The notes beneath the pieces were generated by a model. The model ran no database searches. It was not told the DNA's origin and saw only the letters and a program-made list of their open reading frames with translations. Shown piece after piece: positions 9,891 to 21,835 of a DNA stretch of 64,000 bases; the first letter of the stretch is position 1, and the number at the start of each line of letters is the position of its first letter. Position numbers and translations under genes: made by a program. Source of the stretch: Tritrichomonas musculus (taxonomy: Eukaryota > Parabasalia > Tritrichomonadida > Tritrichomonadidae). Location of the stretch: the NCBI GenBank assembly GCA_039105265.1, contig JAPFFF010000027.1:1550001-1614000 (forward strand), written 5' to 3'.

Positions 9891-11342
9891 ATGCAAGAAG
9901 AAGCAAACGCAAAAGCTTCGAAGAAGCAATACAAGCCAGCACAAGAAATGATAAATCCATTTATTGGCACTGAAGAAGAAAAAGCTGCTTTTAATCAAGC
10001 CATTTCTCAGGACACATTCTTATATGCTGTAACATTTAACCAACAATTAGGTTTTTTATGTGAATTTTTACGTTCAGGATCCTTAAAAGTAAAGTATAGA
10101 CAAATTGGTTATGTCTTTGCCGTTTCGAGGCAGAAAGCACAAAAATGCCATATAAAATTTCTACGTGGTGAAGGAATAGATGGACGTCCTTCAATTTTGA
10201 CACCAGCTGAACTTCAAATAATTGAAGAAGAAATCAAAAAACAACATCAAAATTCTTTTTATCCAACAGTTAATGAAATAACTCAATTTATAATCAAAAA
10301 AAATTTTTATACAGATACAGTACGTCATATATTAAGAAATAAATTTAAAAGCATAACAGGAGTACCTTTAGAAGATAACCGTTTTAATTCAAAAATTTTA
10401 GAAACTGAGAACAAAAGAAATCAGTTAGGAAGGTCAATAAATGGCCTCCCAATTCAATTCATTTTCAATATTGATGAAATGGGTGTTTCCGAGTTTGAAG
10501 ACAGCCGCAAAAGAACTGTTATTGTTCCAGTGGATTATCCACACTCAAGAGCTCCTTATCCAATATCAAGATCCGAAAAGCATGCTACATGCTTGGCATG
10601 CATTAACTTATGTGAACTTTTTGTCCACCTCTTTACGCAGTTCAAAGGTCTACTTTTGATTCAGAAATATATAATTATTTAGATTCAGGAAGTTTTGAAA
10701 TAGTACACACAGATTTCAAGATATTTAAATACTCAATCTTTGGTTTTTTGGATTTATTCTCAATTTTTACCCTCATTAAGACGATTAAGACAAAAATTCA
10801 ATTATTTTGGTCCATCAATTTTAATTTTAGACGGTTTTTCAGCTCATTATAATGCATATAAAAATGTTAATCTACATCAAGAAAATTTGATACTACATTA
10901 CCTCACTCCCCATTCATCTGACCAAACACAGCCTCTCGATTTATGCATTTTCAATAGTTCAAAACAATTTATATCAAATTACATATATATAAGCTCACTC
11001 AGTAGACAAACAAACCAAATCATTAAAATACACACAGATTTATACCAATCTACATCTCAATTAAATTGTCGCTCAGCTTTTCGTTCAATAGGAATAGATA
11101 CTCAAGTCAGAATTCTCAATAACAATGTTCAAATTTTGGCATCTTTCAATCTCAATCTTATTAATAAAATACGCGATTATCAGCTAACTCCAAATCAACA
11201 ATATATCTACGATTGTTACAAACGAGCCTCAAAAATTAATACAAACACAAACACTAGAATCACAATGCCTTATTTTTCAAACCAAAGTAATAAAAGCTTT
11301 CTTGTTATGCCTAATATTTATTATCCCATCAAAAACTCATGA
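9891..11342 (+). pseudogene. pogo-like DDE transposase, frameshifted
   Basis: The frame starts at ATG 9891, just after a TCATTTG initiator-like sequence. Residues 60-160 form a helix-turn-helix DNA-binding region. The catalytic part has the first Asp in FNIDEMGVSEFEDS, the second in ILILDGFSAHYNA, and the third region in YLTPHSSDQTQPLDL. The frame is lost between about 10615 and 10750 and the same frame resumes at 10740, so at least two frameshifts separate the two halves. The segment between them still encodes family-like sequence (FDSEIYNYLDSGSFEIVH) in another frame. It is therefore dead, and movement would depend on a copy elsewhere. Confidence 0.8.
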
Positions 11343-11422
11343 AAATAAAGCGAATTTATAGAATTGATTTCAAAAAAGTTCAAAATTTTACATTTTAATC
11401 AAGTTCTTTTTACATTTTAATT

Positions 11423-12735
11423 AGAGGTCGTTCAGTGAAGTGATTTTAACGTAACTTTTTGCTTGCAATCAACTTTTTACCAAAAAATATTTAACAAAAT
11501 TTACAAAAAATAATATAATCATAATTTATATGATTATTCTGTTTTGTTAAATGTAAAATTGTAGTCAAATATGATTTTTTTAATTTTTGAAATAATATTA
11601 ATCATTACTGATTTTATCTTTGATTTTTTAAGATTTGTAAGATTTAATACGATAAATTATACTATTATTCATATACTCGTTATAAATACCTTGAATCAAT
11701 CTATTTAAATGATTATTGGTCTCTGAATTGCATTATTAGATAATTTCAGTTTTTTGACATCAAACATTATTCACCGGTTTTTGGTATTTATTCTTTTGGT
11801 TAGTTATTGTAATGTGATTTTATCTTCAACTTTTTAGGAAATTTAAAAAATTGAGAAAAAAATAAACTCAGTTTTTTAATCTTCACTCCCTTCAATTTTC
11901 TACGAATATTCAAAAATTGATTAAATTGAATAAAAATTTTATTTTATCAACTTTTTTAGAAAGAAAAATTTATTTTTTTGTATGTTTTCTCCTTTCTCTG
12001 TACTCTATTCTAAAAATCTAAAATCATAAAGCAATCTTTTCCCATATGCCATATGAGGTTAAAAAATGCTTTGATCAATGCGTAATGATGCTCATTGATG
12101 AGTTTTAATAACCAAAAATCTTAATAGAGTTTTGAAAGGAAAAATAAAATATAGAAAAAGTGAAAATTTTGAATTAAAAAAAACGTAATAATAGAAAAAT
12201 TGAATGATGCCCGTAGCCGATATTAATGTTCACACGTAAAAAAACAAAACCATCAAATTTCTATATTAAAAAATAATTTTTATAAAATATTATATTAAAA
12301 ATATTATATTTTGTAATTATATTATTATATATTTATCAGAATATTAAAACTATAATTGTCATACTTAAAGATATTAATAGATAAAATTGAGAGGGTGTGA
12401 AGATTAAAAAACAGAGTTTAAATGCTTCTCAAATTATTTTTTTATGAAATAAACTAGTAAAAATATGGAATTCTTAAAAAAAATTATTAAATAAATATAA
12501 TAATGAATTAGGAAAAATGGGAAAAAGTGTAATAAAATTAATTTTTATCTTCTAGGTCAAAAATATGGTCAAGATTATTATTGCTTTTCATTGAATTATT
12601 AAAAATTAAAATATCTAAAGATCAGTCGGAAATTTTTTTAAAAATATTATTTTCTCTTTATATATATATATCATATAATAACATACTAAAAAATAATCTG
12701 TTTTTGAATTACTTTTTATAAGTTGAACGACCTCT
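11423..12735. mobile_element. Nested non-coding TIR element with 8-bp target duplication
   Basis: The inverted 12-mers AGAGGTCGTTCA (11423-11434) and TGAACGACCTCT (12724-12735) are flanked directly by the 8-bp repeat TTTTAATT (11415-11422 and 12736-12743). The 1313-bp interior is AT-rich with no gene, so the element is non-autonomous. An 8-bp duplication fits hAT- or P-like transposases, but the AGA terminus is not a usual hAT end. The element at 51273-52753 also has an 8-bp duplication and an AGA terminus. Confidence 0.7.
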
Positions 12736-13318
12736 TTTTAATTACATTTCAACATAATTTTCAGATACCATAAGACCAATATCATTCACGTTAAATTCAT
12801 TTTTTTAATAAATTGAAGCATATTTGATTTCATTAATTTATATATAATATTTTGTTATTTTGTTAAACTCTCTTACTCTCCTGGTTTCCCAAGATTGATA
12901 CCCAAATTAAAGAATCTAGTTTTTTAGAGGTTTTAATAAAGATAACTTTATTCGTATACTTATAAATGTTTATTTATTGATTTAATATTTTAAAATTTTT
13001 AGTCCAATTGAGATGAAATAATTCTTTTTTTTTCAATTTCTTAAATTTGAATAATGGAATCATGAAAACGTATTTTAAACTCCTTATTTATATGATCAAA
13101 AAAATATTTTTACTCATTTTTATAAAAAAATAAGAATATCTTTGAAAAAATTTTTAGTTTCACATTAACTCAAATAGGATCCCGCATTCATCTCCTGATA
13201 AAAGATCTATTATAAGAATCTCAGTGCTATATCTCGATATTTTTTCTCAAAATAATATTTAAATGTTCATGTTTTGCGATCCAAAGTCCAAAATTTATTT
13301 AATTATTTAAAAAATAAA

Positions 13319-13420
13319 TGAAGTAGCTTTTTGAAAGGCGTAGCCTTCAAAAAGCTACTTCAATTTATGTTTAATTATCTGTTTTATAACTTTTTGAGTA
13401 TTTTACAAAACTCAAAAAGT
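13319..13420. repeat. Two hairpins near the right end of the pogo-like element
   Basis: The first hairpin pairs GAAGTAGCTTTTTGAAAGGC with its near-perfect complement across a three-base loop (about 13320-13362). The second pairs ACTTTTTGAGT with ACTCAAAAAGT (about 13388-13420). They may be subterminal structures of the transposon or a tiny nested insertion. Confidence 0.5.
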
Positions 13421-13587
13421 GATACCTAGATAATTATTTTTATTATTTACTCAAAGATTTTTAAAATATTTTTGATATATCGAGTTTATCAAAAGAGTTA
13501 TAAATTGAATGAAAAAGCAATAAAATGAATGAAAAAGTTATATGAACCCAACTTTTTATTTTGAAACCCACTTTTTCACGGCACTCT

Positions 13588-14035
13588 ATATTCAAGTTGT
13601 TCACATTAATCAAGTACACCATGTAAGAACAACCATAACTTGTCTCCTCCATTGCCTTCTTTTCCAGTAGGTCGAACTGAGAACCTATTTGCATTTTTAG
13701 AACCTTCAAGAGTAATATCAAGGTAGAGTTCATCAATAGCACTAGTCTCTCATTTATTAGTAGCATTATTCATTTTATAGCACCTTATTGCTTCTATATC
13801 ATATCCATCTTTCGTACCTCTTTGACTTTTTTGGAAGCCTAGACAATACTTCGAAAAAGGTTTTACATCTCCTGTCTTTAATTTTACAAAACAGTCTATT
13901 TTGCACTTACCTCCATGAATCATGTAATGTAGTAGGTTATCAGAAGAGTAGTCATTAGGCTTATTTATCAGTTTCATGTTCCTCTAACTCCTCTTGACTT
14001 GTATGTAGGTACCTTCTTCACCATACTCATTCTCC
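13588..14035 (-). pseudogene. Remnant of an unknown, possibly virus-like, element (right part)
   Basis: The minus strand carries protein-like sequence, including NKPNDYSSDNLLHYMIHGGK. It lies directly beyond the right TA of the pogo-like transposon, on the same strand as the remnant at 9105-9543, so the two were probably adjoining before that insertion. It is broken and no family is recognised. Confidence 0.3.
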
Positions 14036-14229
14036 TAATTTAATCCATTAACTAATCTATCATTGATATGACCTTGTATGTTATCACCTACCCATTTTGT
14101 TCCATCTCATGATAAAAACTACTTATTACCAAAAGTTTTAATTCGAACTTTTTGAATACCAACCCTAACTCAGTAAATACTGAAATAAAAGTTCAACCGA
14201 CACTTGTCGTTTCAAAAAAATTGATCGTT

Positions 14230-14990
14230 AGTTCAATTTTCGATTTCTCGAGAAATGGAATAATAATTTAAAGGCTATCCAGGATTCCCATTCACCTTTA
14301 CTAAACGATCTCTAAAGCCATTGACAATCCATTGATTGTTTGCCAGATCAAAACTTCCCATACTTTTTAATGACATATATCAGTTGGTCCATGGTTTTAG
14401 GTTGACGCATTTCAACTCTTTTTCCATAATGGCTCATGCAACCTCGTATATATTTAAATCGGGATTGTATAGGAGGAAATCTGGAAGAACATCAACTGAT
14501 AATTCTTTTAAGACCGTTAAAGTTTCTATTGATGCGTGAGATCTAGCATTGTCTTGCAACAATGTCCAGTTCTCTACACCAAATTGTCTATTGGCCATCA
14601 ATTATAAGCAAAACGGTTTTATAATTAGAGGCAATGCCACCCAAATCATTATCTTTGGTTCGTCCGCCTGCTTTTTTTTTTTTTTTTTTTTATTTTTGTA
14701 AAACTTTTTTAGTAGTACTATTTGTATCTATATAAACTCACTTAGAATTTCGTTCTTGAACGAAATTAGATTCATCAGTCAAGATAGTATTAAAAAAGTT
14801 TGAATTATTTTCAATATGATATTATGTTAATAAAAATCTTTTTTGAGAAGCTAATTATGAAATAAAAACGGAACAAATGGTTTGCTTGAAAATCATTATT
14901 TGGTTTTTATAATTATAAATGGTAGTATCGGACACTTTTAATCCTCAAAATTCGTAAATATCATGAGCTAAAGATTCATATGAAATTTGA
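14230..14990 (-). pseudogene. Dead Tc1-like (IS630/Tc1) transposase
   Basis: Minus-strand pieces match the family in order: a helix-turn-helix-like stretch near 14930-14990, TILTDESNF (first Asp, about 14770-14793), NWTLLQDNARSHAS (second Asp, 14551-14553), and LLYNPDLNIYE (Glu, 14443-14445). About 35 residues separate the second Asp from the Glu, close to the DD34E spacing of Tc1. Several stops and frame changes and a T-tract at 14672-14691 interrupt it. No terminal repeats were identified, so its borders are unknown. Confidence 0.65.
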
Positions 14991-15258
14991 AAGCAATGCC
15001 ACTGAGAGAAAGTTCAATATTTCTTTTCTTCTTTTATAGTGATATCGAAACAGCTATACTATGATTTATATTTTAAGATCCTTTGACAATTTCTGTGTTC
15101 AGCTATTATCAACTCTTTGAGTCCAGAGTCTTTGAAAGCATGTAAATAATGAACCCAGGTTTATCACCGAATACACTACCACATATGTGGTTCCAGGCTT
15201 GAAACCAACAATAGTATTCGGAAGTTGTCATTGTATGAATCTTTAGCTCATGATATTT
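14956..15258. repeat. 25-bp perfect inverted repeat around a 253-bp spacer
   Basis: Bases 14956-14980 and 15234-15258 are exact reverse complements. They lie in the upstream part of the dead Tc1-like transposase region. A local inverted duplication of transposase sequence is likely. Confidence 0.7.
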
Positions 15259-15699
15259 GACATTGTATGATACTAGTTGAATAAAAATTTGCCTCTATTG
15301 TTGATGAAAAATCACTTCATTAGTTTACATGCTTCCAGATGAAGAACGAATTATAGAAAAAGAACATATAAAGTAGCAAGATACTCAAATGAAACTACTT
15401 GTTTTATGAAGTCTTTACCTAAAGATTGTAAAATTTTTGGCATTTCGTATCCCTTCAAGTTTTACTATTAATAATAATCTGTGGATCTCTATTGTATTTG
15501 CACTTGTGTATCTTCCTGTAGGTTTTAATCCAGCTTCGCAAAAACAAATTCTAAATACATCAGGAACATCTTCATCATTATACGAACCGAATCAAAATGT
15601 CATTATTTCTTGCAGAACCTCCTTTTGAAGGCTTTAAGAAAATTATTTGAGGTTTTATATCAACTCAAAAAGGTAAAAGTAAAAATATAAAAACTTTAC

Positions 15700-17335
15700 T
15701 GTATTCTTATTTATTGAAATGAATTGAAAAATGGTTTTCTTTTGCAATAAATTTATTAATGTTTGTTGAATTAAATTTTGTGTTATTAGTATCATTTTTA
15801 TTATTATAATCATTTATTTCATTTTTTGAAATATTATCGTTAATAAATTTAACAGGATCATAAAAAATGTCATCTTTTTTTTTTTTTTTTGTCAGATGAT
15901 TTTTGTGAATCTGCAATCTTCATTAGAATAGTTGAGCTAAATGCATCAACCGAAAGAACTGTATCAATATCTTCAAGTGGATTAAATTTTCTAGAGATAG
16001 TAAATCATATTCCATTCCTTTAATCATGTATGTAAATGTTTTTCTTAGATTTTTTTTTCAAGGTACTGGAAATACTTTAGCAAGCCAATTATACGCATCT
16101 ACCAATTTCTCAATATGCCTAAAGCTAATTAAGCAATCATGCAACACCAATTGAATGTAATGCCCTATTTCCAATCGTTTAACCCTCAGTTTAGCAGAGG
16201 CCTATGCCAATTATCTTTACACTTAGTAGAATTATTCATGAGATCATCGATAATGATCATAATTTCAATTCAAGTTTTCGGTAAAATAGATTGAAAAATC
16301 TAAGAAAAGAATTAGGTCTGTTCTTTATTAATGTAGTCAATTCTAGATGAGAAAATGTATATCTACAATAATAATAATAATAATAAAATCAATAATTTAT
16401 CATTCAATCCATTTATTTTTCTTAATCATATAATTTTTTGCTTTTATTTTTCTGAGAAAGTTCAGATAGAATTTTAAAAAAAGCAACAACTTTCACTGAC
16501 TAAATTGGAATATTATGTTATTATCATAAATATATATATATATAAATGTCTCTTAAAATGGAATAGAAAATGTTTTTGGTAAAACTAGTTTTCCTATTCA
16601 GAGGCAAATAATCAGATCGGAGACTTCTTTCTTTAAACGAGGTAGATCTCCAAGTTTTTATTGAAGAACTTCAAAGATTTTAATTTATAATATCATCCAG
16701 AATACACTGCATATAATATTACTTATAAATACTCTTGAAAATTTCATATTTAGTCAATTTCGTGATTATTTCTGATCTTGCAATGCTAAAAGCTTAGAAA
16801 GCTATTGTTTTAATGTAACCATATAACATAATCTCATGCAACTAAGAAGAACCAACCAAGGTGTCCTATCCCATTTTTAGGTAAATATTGATGAGATGCG
16901 GTCAATAAACGAAATTGTTCCTGGCAATTATGATAAGAATGAAGCATCATACCCAATAAAGAGCTGGAGAACGAACTCCATGCATCACATTTATACCTCT
17001 TATCGGACTATTTTGACACTCACAATTCGCCATCGTAGATAGGCCCACAATTATTATCAATTTGTTTAATTGCATTTCAAAAGACATTGTACAGATTGTT
17101 GGGACTTATTGAATTTTTGTTATTATTTGTTCATTCTTTTTGTGGCTAAAAAAGGTTTTTATCACTGAATTCCACTCTGGCAGCAGTTATTTATCGGATC
17201 CCCTTAATTCCAGGAGTAACCGCTGGAACAGATATTTACAGATACAAATACCAGAAAAAAAACAATAGTCGCCAAAATTGTACAATTAGTTAGTTAGTTC
17301 CATTTTTCAATGAAATGTAATATATGACTTTTAAA
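15700..17335. other. Decayed, unidentified DNA with low-complexity stretches
   Basis: There is an Asn-rich 69-codon minus-strand frame at 15707-15916 that looks like low-complexity chance sequence, a TAA/AAT microsatellite near 16367-16386, and a (TA)n tract near 16530-16541. Between 16000 and 17260 base composition is less AT-biased and short protein-like stretches occur on the minus strand with many stops, suggesting old coding remnants. No family was recognised. Confidence 0.4.
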
Positions 17336-17337
17336 TA

Positions 17338-17443
17338 GGCTTGTTATAAGTCCAATACTTTATGACTTTTACAATTCATAAATTAATGGTCAACTAGCTT
17401 TTTGAATTCATTAGGTCCTAAAGTCTTGGACTTTTGACAAGCC
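17338..17443. mobile_element. Small MITE with TA target duplication (about 106 bp)
   Basis: Imperfect inverted ends reading GGCTTGT(C/T)...AAGTCCAA...ACTT are flanked by TA at 17336-17337 and 17444-17445. The size and TA duplication suggest a Tc1/mariner-type non-autonomous element. Confidence 0.5.
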
Positions 17444-17587
17444 TACTTCTAAATAATGTTAATAGAATTTTTTTATGTGAACTTTAAGACAATTTCTATA
17501 ATGTAATAAAATAACGAATTTTTATATAATTTTTTTAGCATACATTTTTAAATCTAAATTGACAAGTTATTTTATTTTTATCCATTA

Positions 17588-17828
17588 AGGTACAAATCCA
17601 GTACGTTTAGTAACCGCATTTTTTTTTGACATTCTCAAAGAATAAGATGACATGTTAAATAAAAAACGATTATTTTCATCCATTTCATATAACATGTCAT
17701 AATGTTTATTTAAATTGAAAATAAGTGTCAAAAACAAACCTAGTCAATTTAAACTTTTTCAGAGACATGCAACTATTCAAATAATAAACGTTCTCCTATT
17801 CAAAAAATAACGTACTGGATTTGTACCT
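17588..17828. mobile_element. MITE with perfect inverted ends and TA target duplication
   Basis: The 20-bp ends start AGGTACAAATCCAGTACG and are perfect inverted repeats, flanked by TA (17586-17587 and 17829-17830). The 241-bp body is non-coding. It is a typical non-autonomous Tc1/mariner-like MITE, and the perfect ends suggest recent activity. Confidence 0.8.
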
Positions 17829-17830
17829 TA

Positions 17831-19690
17831 AGCAAATAATTATTTTAATACCAAATTAATTATTAATATATAAAAAGATCTTCTAATTATAATTTTTATT
17901 AAAAAAGTCCCAGTTTCTCCACACTAGACATGTTATTTTGATAATCAAAATCAAAATTTTCCATTTGCGAGATGTCATGCTTAATTATCATATTAATGAT
18001 TTTATTATCAATATCAAAAAACGTCCTGATAATTGAAATCATTTAAAGTAATCCTACACCACATATTTTAGTCTTGATACTATTTGTCAAAATAACTAAA
18101 GTAAAAAAGTAGACTTTATGCATTCTAACATTATATAATAACAATACAAACAAATTCACCTTTAAATCACTCTTTTTTTTTTCGCTATTAAATAGTATCT
18201 ATACAGGAAAACTTAGATATTTATAGGTAGCTTAATAAAATCAATTTTTTTCTGTTTTTAGCAATTGATAATTGGCTAATTAATTCATTACATTCAAACA
18301 TGAATTTACATTCTTATCAAATTTTAGATTTTTCTTTAAATAAATTAATAATTTTTAATTAACTTAGTAATAAACAATAAATTATTTAATTTTAATATTT
18401 TGATATTCACTGTTTTACAGGATATATTTATTTGAAAGTGTCAAAAAAATGGCGGTTGTTAAACGTATAAGATTTATGATAAAAAGAGATAGTTTCTGAA
18501 AAACAAAGACTTTGAAAACAGCGTTGACTTATTTAAATGTAAGGCTGAGATGGTTTAGAAATATTTAATTCTATGATTTGAAATATAAAACTTGATTGTA
18601 GATGAATTATTTACTATTTACTATCATTGATAATAATTAATTATTATAAAACATTTTTTGATATAATTTAATTAAATCTAGAGCATAAAATTCAATTATT
18701 TTAACAAAAATTAATTTTTGAAGATTGGATATATTCTATTTATTACTTTTCAAACGAGTTTTCATATAAAAAGTGATATAACTATCCCTACCACATTCAA
18801 TTATGGATAGGAATGCCCACATTTGAGAGTGGATAGAAAAATAGAGATATATTTTTTCATATTTTTTGGATAATTGATTTAAATATTTTATTCATTGAAA
18901 TATTGCAGATATTAATTATTATTTAGAAAAAATCCAAAAAATTTATTCCTTAACGAATTTTTGAGAAGATAAAATAATTCTCAATCTGAAGTCAGTTTTC
19001 TATTGAAAAACTTTTATACAATTATCTAATTCAATAATTCTTTTTCTAAAGTTATAATTCATAACTTACAAATACTTTTCTTTGTGATAATAACATCTGA
19101 GCATATTATTGCAACATATGAAACAAAAATTTTTGAGAGAAAACGGTGGTTTTTTGAGTTCAATTGTTTTCACTCATAATTTTAGCTTCAAATTTTCTGG
19201 CTTTGATGAAGTCTTTTTTAATATTTTTATTTTTACATCAGTATTATTCTATTTTAATACTGCTTTTAAATAATCTTAAAAGTATTTTTGAAATCATTTT
19301 GGCTAGATTATGTGATCATTTTTGAAATTAATTTTTTAAATTTTCTATTTATGAATATATTCTGAAAGTGAACAAATATCTTTTAACAGAATTAGTTAGT
19401 ATAAAATTTAAAACACTTTTATTCATTAATATACATATTTTAAAAATATATATTACATTTTTTTCTGAATCTAAAGGTTTTTCATAAAGAACAAAAATGG
19501 TTACGATCTATATTTTTAAATGAGATCTCAAATCTTCACAATTGATTATCTTTTTATTCAGAAAAAATAAAATATATTGTATATTGTTTATTAATATAAT
19601 TTTTATGAAAATTAATTAAAACGATAAAATAAGTAATAGAAAAGAGTTTAGAATAAAATAGAAACAGCGAATTAAAAAACCGCTTGACCT
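17831..19690. other. Long AT-rich non-coding stretch
   Basis: About 1.86 kb with no reading frame above 60 codons, no tRNA-like structure and no clear terminal repeats. Nothing functional is visible. Confidence 0.6.
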
Positions 19691-19867
19691 CATTTTCAGA
19701 TTGATTGAAAAATTGAAGGAAAAACTTTTAAAAATTCAGAGAATAAATATTATTTGATGAAGTGATGCATAGAAAATGGTAAAAAGAAAAAAGAAATATG
19801 GTTTTCTATTTGTTTTGTTTTAGTTTTCGTTTTTATAAAGATAAAAATAATAATAGTAATAATAAGA

Positions 19868-20833
19868 TTAATAGAATTCTTTGTATAAACCGGGGAACTC
19901 TGTTTCGAAATCGGAAGAGAAATTCGAGTTGTCGTTTAAAACTTTGAAGAAAAAGTTATTAGTTAATTTAGTTTGAAATTGATCAACTAAATTTTCTTGT
20001 GAAACTGTAGGATAGTTAACCGTATTAATTTCATTATTTTCATTGTTATAATTAATTGTTTCTGTGTTTTTGTAATCACAAGTTGGTAAGTTTGTGCTTT
20101 GATTTATTTTTGTAATATTAGTATGATCAATTGATGAACTCGCTTGTAATATTTGATTAATATATTGATCAGAAAGATTTTCTTCCATTTTATTCGTTTT
20201 ACAAATATTATTAATATTTTTAATAATATTTAAAATTTCTGTTAACTTAGAATTAGTATTATTATTATTATCTTCCCTTTGTTGAGTTAATATATAATCA
20301 ATTAAATGGATTGCAATAGAATCCCAATTCTCACAAAACCAGCAAATAAGACATTCGTTATATCGCTTCGCAAGACGATCCATTCGTAAATCGGCTTTAG
20401 CAGCAATATCAAGTGTAATTTCCCGAATTTGTCCAATTTGCCATTTCCCAAATATACATTGAAGAAGTTGTTTAACATTTTCATATGAGTCACTGCATGA
20501 ATTTCGGCGAGATGCTATTTTTTTATGATCTTGTATTGTTCTTTTTGTTAAACCTTTTTTAAGATTTGGTACTTTGATAATATGCTGTTGGTTTGAACGA
20601 TGTTGGAAAATATCTTCAAACGACTTATTTTCATTTGATTTAATGAATTCTTGTGTTAACATTGGCATTGGAATATTGTTCGTATTATTAGAAAACGAAA
20701 AATTATCAGTAAAATGTTCGCTTTCAAAGATATTGCCTAAATTATTAAAAGGCGCTTTTGATTGAACATTATCTAGTGCATAGGGCTCAGATTTGGCGTT
20801 TGAGATATTTATGCTGATTTTAGACATATTCAT
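19868..20833 (-). CDS. Unknown Asn-rich protein, left palindrome copy
   Basis: The 321-residue protein starts MNMSKISINISNAKSEP. I chose this ATG because it follows a TCATTATTT initiator-like sequence; the frame is open upstream to 20986 but has no convincing earlier start. Ends are Asn/Ser/Thr-rich and probably disordered. The middle is conserved-looking: basic LKKGLTKRTIQDHKKIASRR, then a Cys/Trp-containing helical block with LLQCIFGKWQIGQIREITL, KADLRMDRLAKRYNECLICW and FCENWDSIAIHLIDYI. I do not recognise the family; a DNA- or RNA-binding role is only a guess from the basic run. It is identical in sequence to the protein at 21836-22801. Confidence 0.75.
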   Translation of the reverse strand: MNMSKISINISNAKSEPYALDNVQSKAPFNNLGNIFESEHFTDNFSFSNNTNNIPMPMLTQEFIKSNENKSFEDIFQHRSNQQHIIKVPNLKKGLTKRTIQDHKKIASRRNSCSDSYENVKQLLQCIFGKWQIGQIREITLDIAAKADLRMDRLAKRYNECLICWFCENWDSIAIHLIDYILTQQREDNNNNTNSKLTEILNIIKNINNICKTNKMEENLSDQYINQILQASSSIDHTNITKINQSTNLPTCDYKNTETINYNNENNEINTVNYPTVSQENLVDQFQTKLTNNFFFKVLNDNSNFSSDFETEFPGLYKEFY

Positions 20834-21835
20834 CAAATATAAATAAAAAAAAAATAATGAAGTACAGCCATTCAATTGTCGATAGTTATATTGATAGAAA
20901 TATTTGATAAGTTGATTAACAAATTCATTTAAAAAAATCGAACTTTTTATTAACAGTTTATATTTTAATATCATCAAAAGCTGCAACTTTTGAGCAGTTT
21001 ATTTATAGGCTATCAATTTTGATTTATAATTTTATTTTTTAAATTGGCAAACAAATATTTGAATGTCGTAACAATATTTTCAGAAAAAAACTATTGAAAG
21101 AATTTGAAGAGATAATCTTGATGTTTATTGAAAAAATAAAGAAATTCTATGATATTCTATCATTCAAAAGTAATTTTGAAAAGTTTTTTTTATTTATTTG
21201 TTTTTTTTTTATTTATCTATTTTTTTAAAAAATAAACATCAAACCATGTCTCGATCAATATTTTTTATTAAGATACTTTAATGGTTTTCAAGATTAAAAT
21301 CAATTTAATGGAAAATGCTTTAAAAGCTGTTTTCGAAATTATTGATAATTTTATTTTCCATTGATGATGGTGATTGTTTATTTTATGAGAAGCTACAAGT
21401 AATAATATTGATTTTTTAATTCTATCAGAATTGGTCATCAATTTAAACGATCAGAGTTTATGCTTTTCAATTTAAAAAAGAAACTTTTCAAAATTACTTT
21501 TGAGAATGATAGAATATCATAGAATTTCTTTATTTTTTCAATAAACATCAAGATTATCTCTTCAAATTCTTTCAATAGTTTTTTTCTGAAAATATTGTTA
21601 CGACATTCAAATATTTGTTTGCCAATTTAAAAAATAAAATTATAAATCAAAATTGATAGCCTATAAATAAACTGCTCAAAAGTTGCAGCTTTTGATGATA
21701 TTAAAATATAAACTGTTAATAAAAAGTTCGATTTTTTTAAATGAATTTGTTAATCAACTTATCAAATATTTCTATCAATATAACTATCGACAATTGAATG
21801 GCTGTACTTCATTATTTTTTTTTTATTTATATTTG

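Larger units (their letters stand above)
9544..13586 (+). mobile_element. pogo-like (Tc1/mariner superfamily) DNA transposon, 4043 bp
   Basis: Inverted repeats of about 60 bp start GAGTGCCGTGAAAAAGTGGG at both ends and are flanked by TA (9542-9543 and 13587-13588), the target duplication of this superfamily. A degenerate transposase with a DDE_1 (pogo/Tigger-type) domain is encoded at 9891-11342. A 1313-bp TIR element sits inside at 11423-12735, so the original element was about 2.7 kb. Hairpins lie near the right end. Few differences between the repeats suggest it is not ancient, though its transposase is broken. Confidence 0.88.

Noticed and set aside
19868-20986. Longer 372-residue version of the palindrome gene
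   Set aside because: The extension begins at a non-ATG codon and is a translated T-rich leader; the ATG at 20833 follows an initiator-like sequence.
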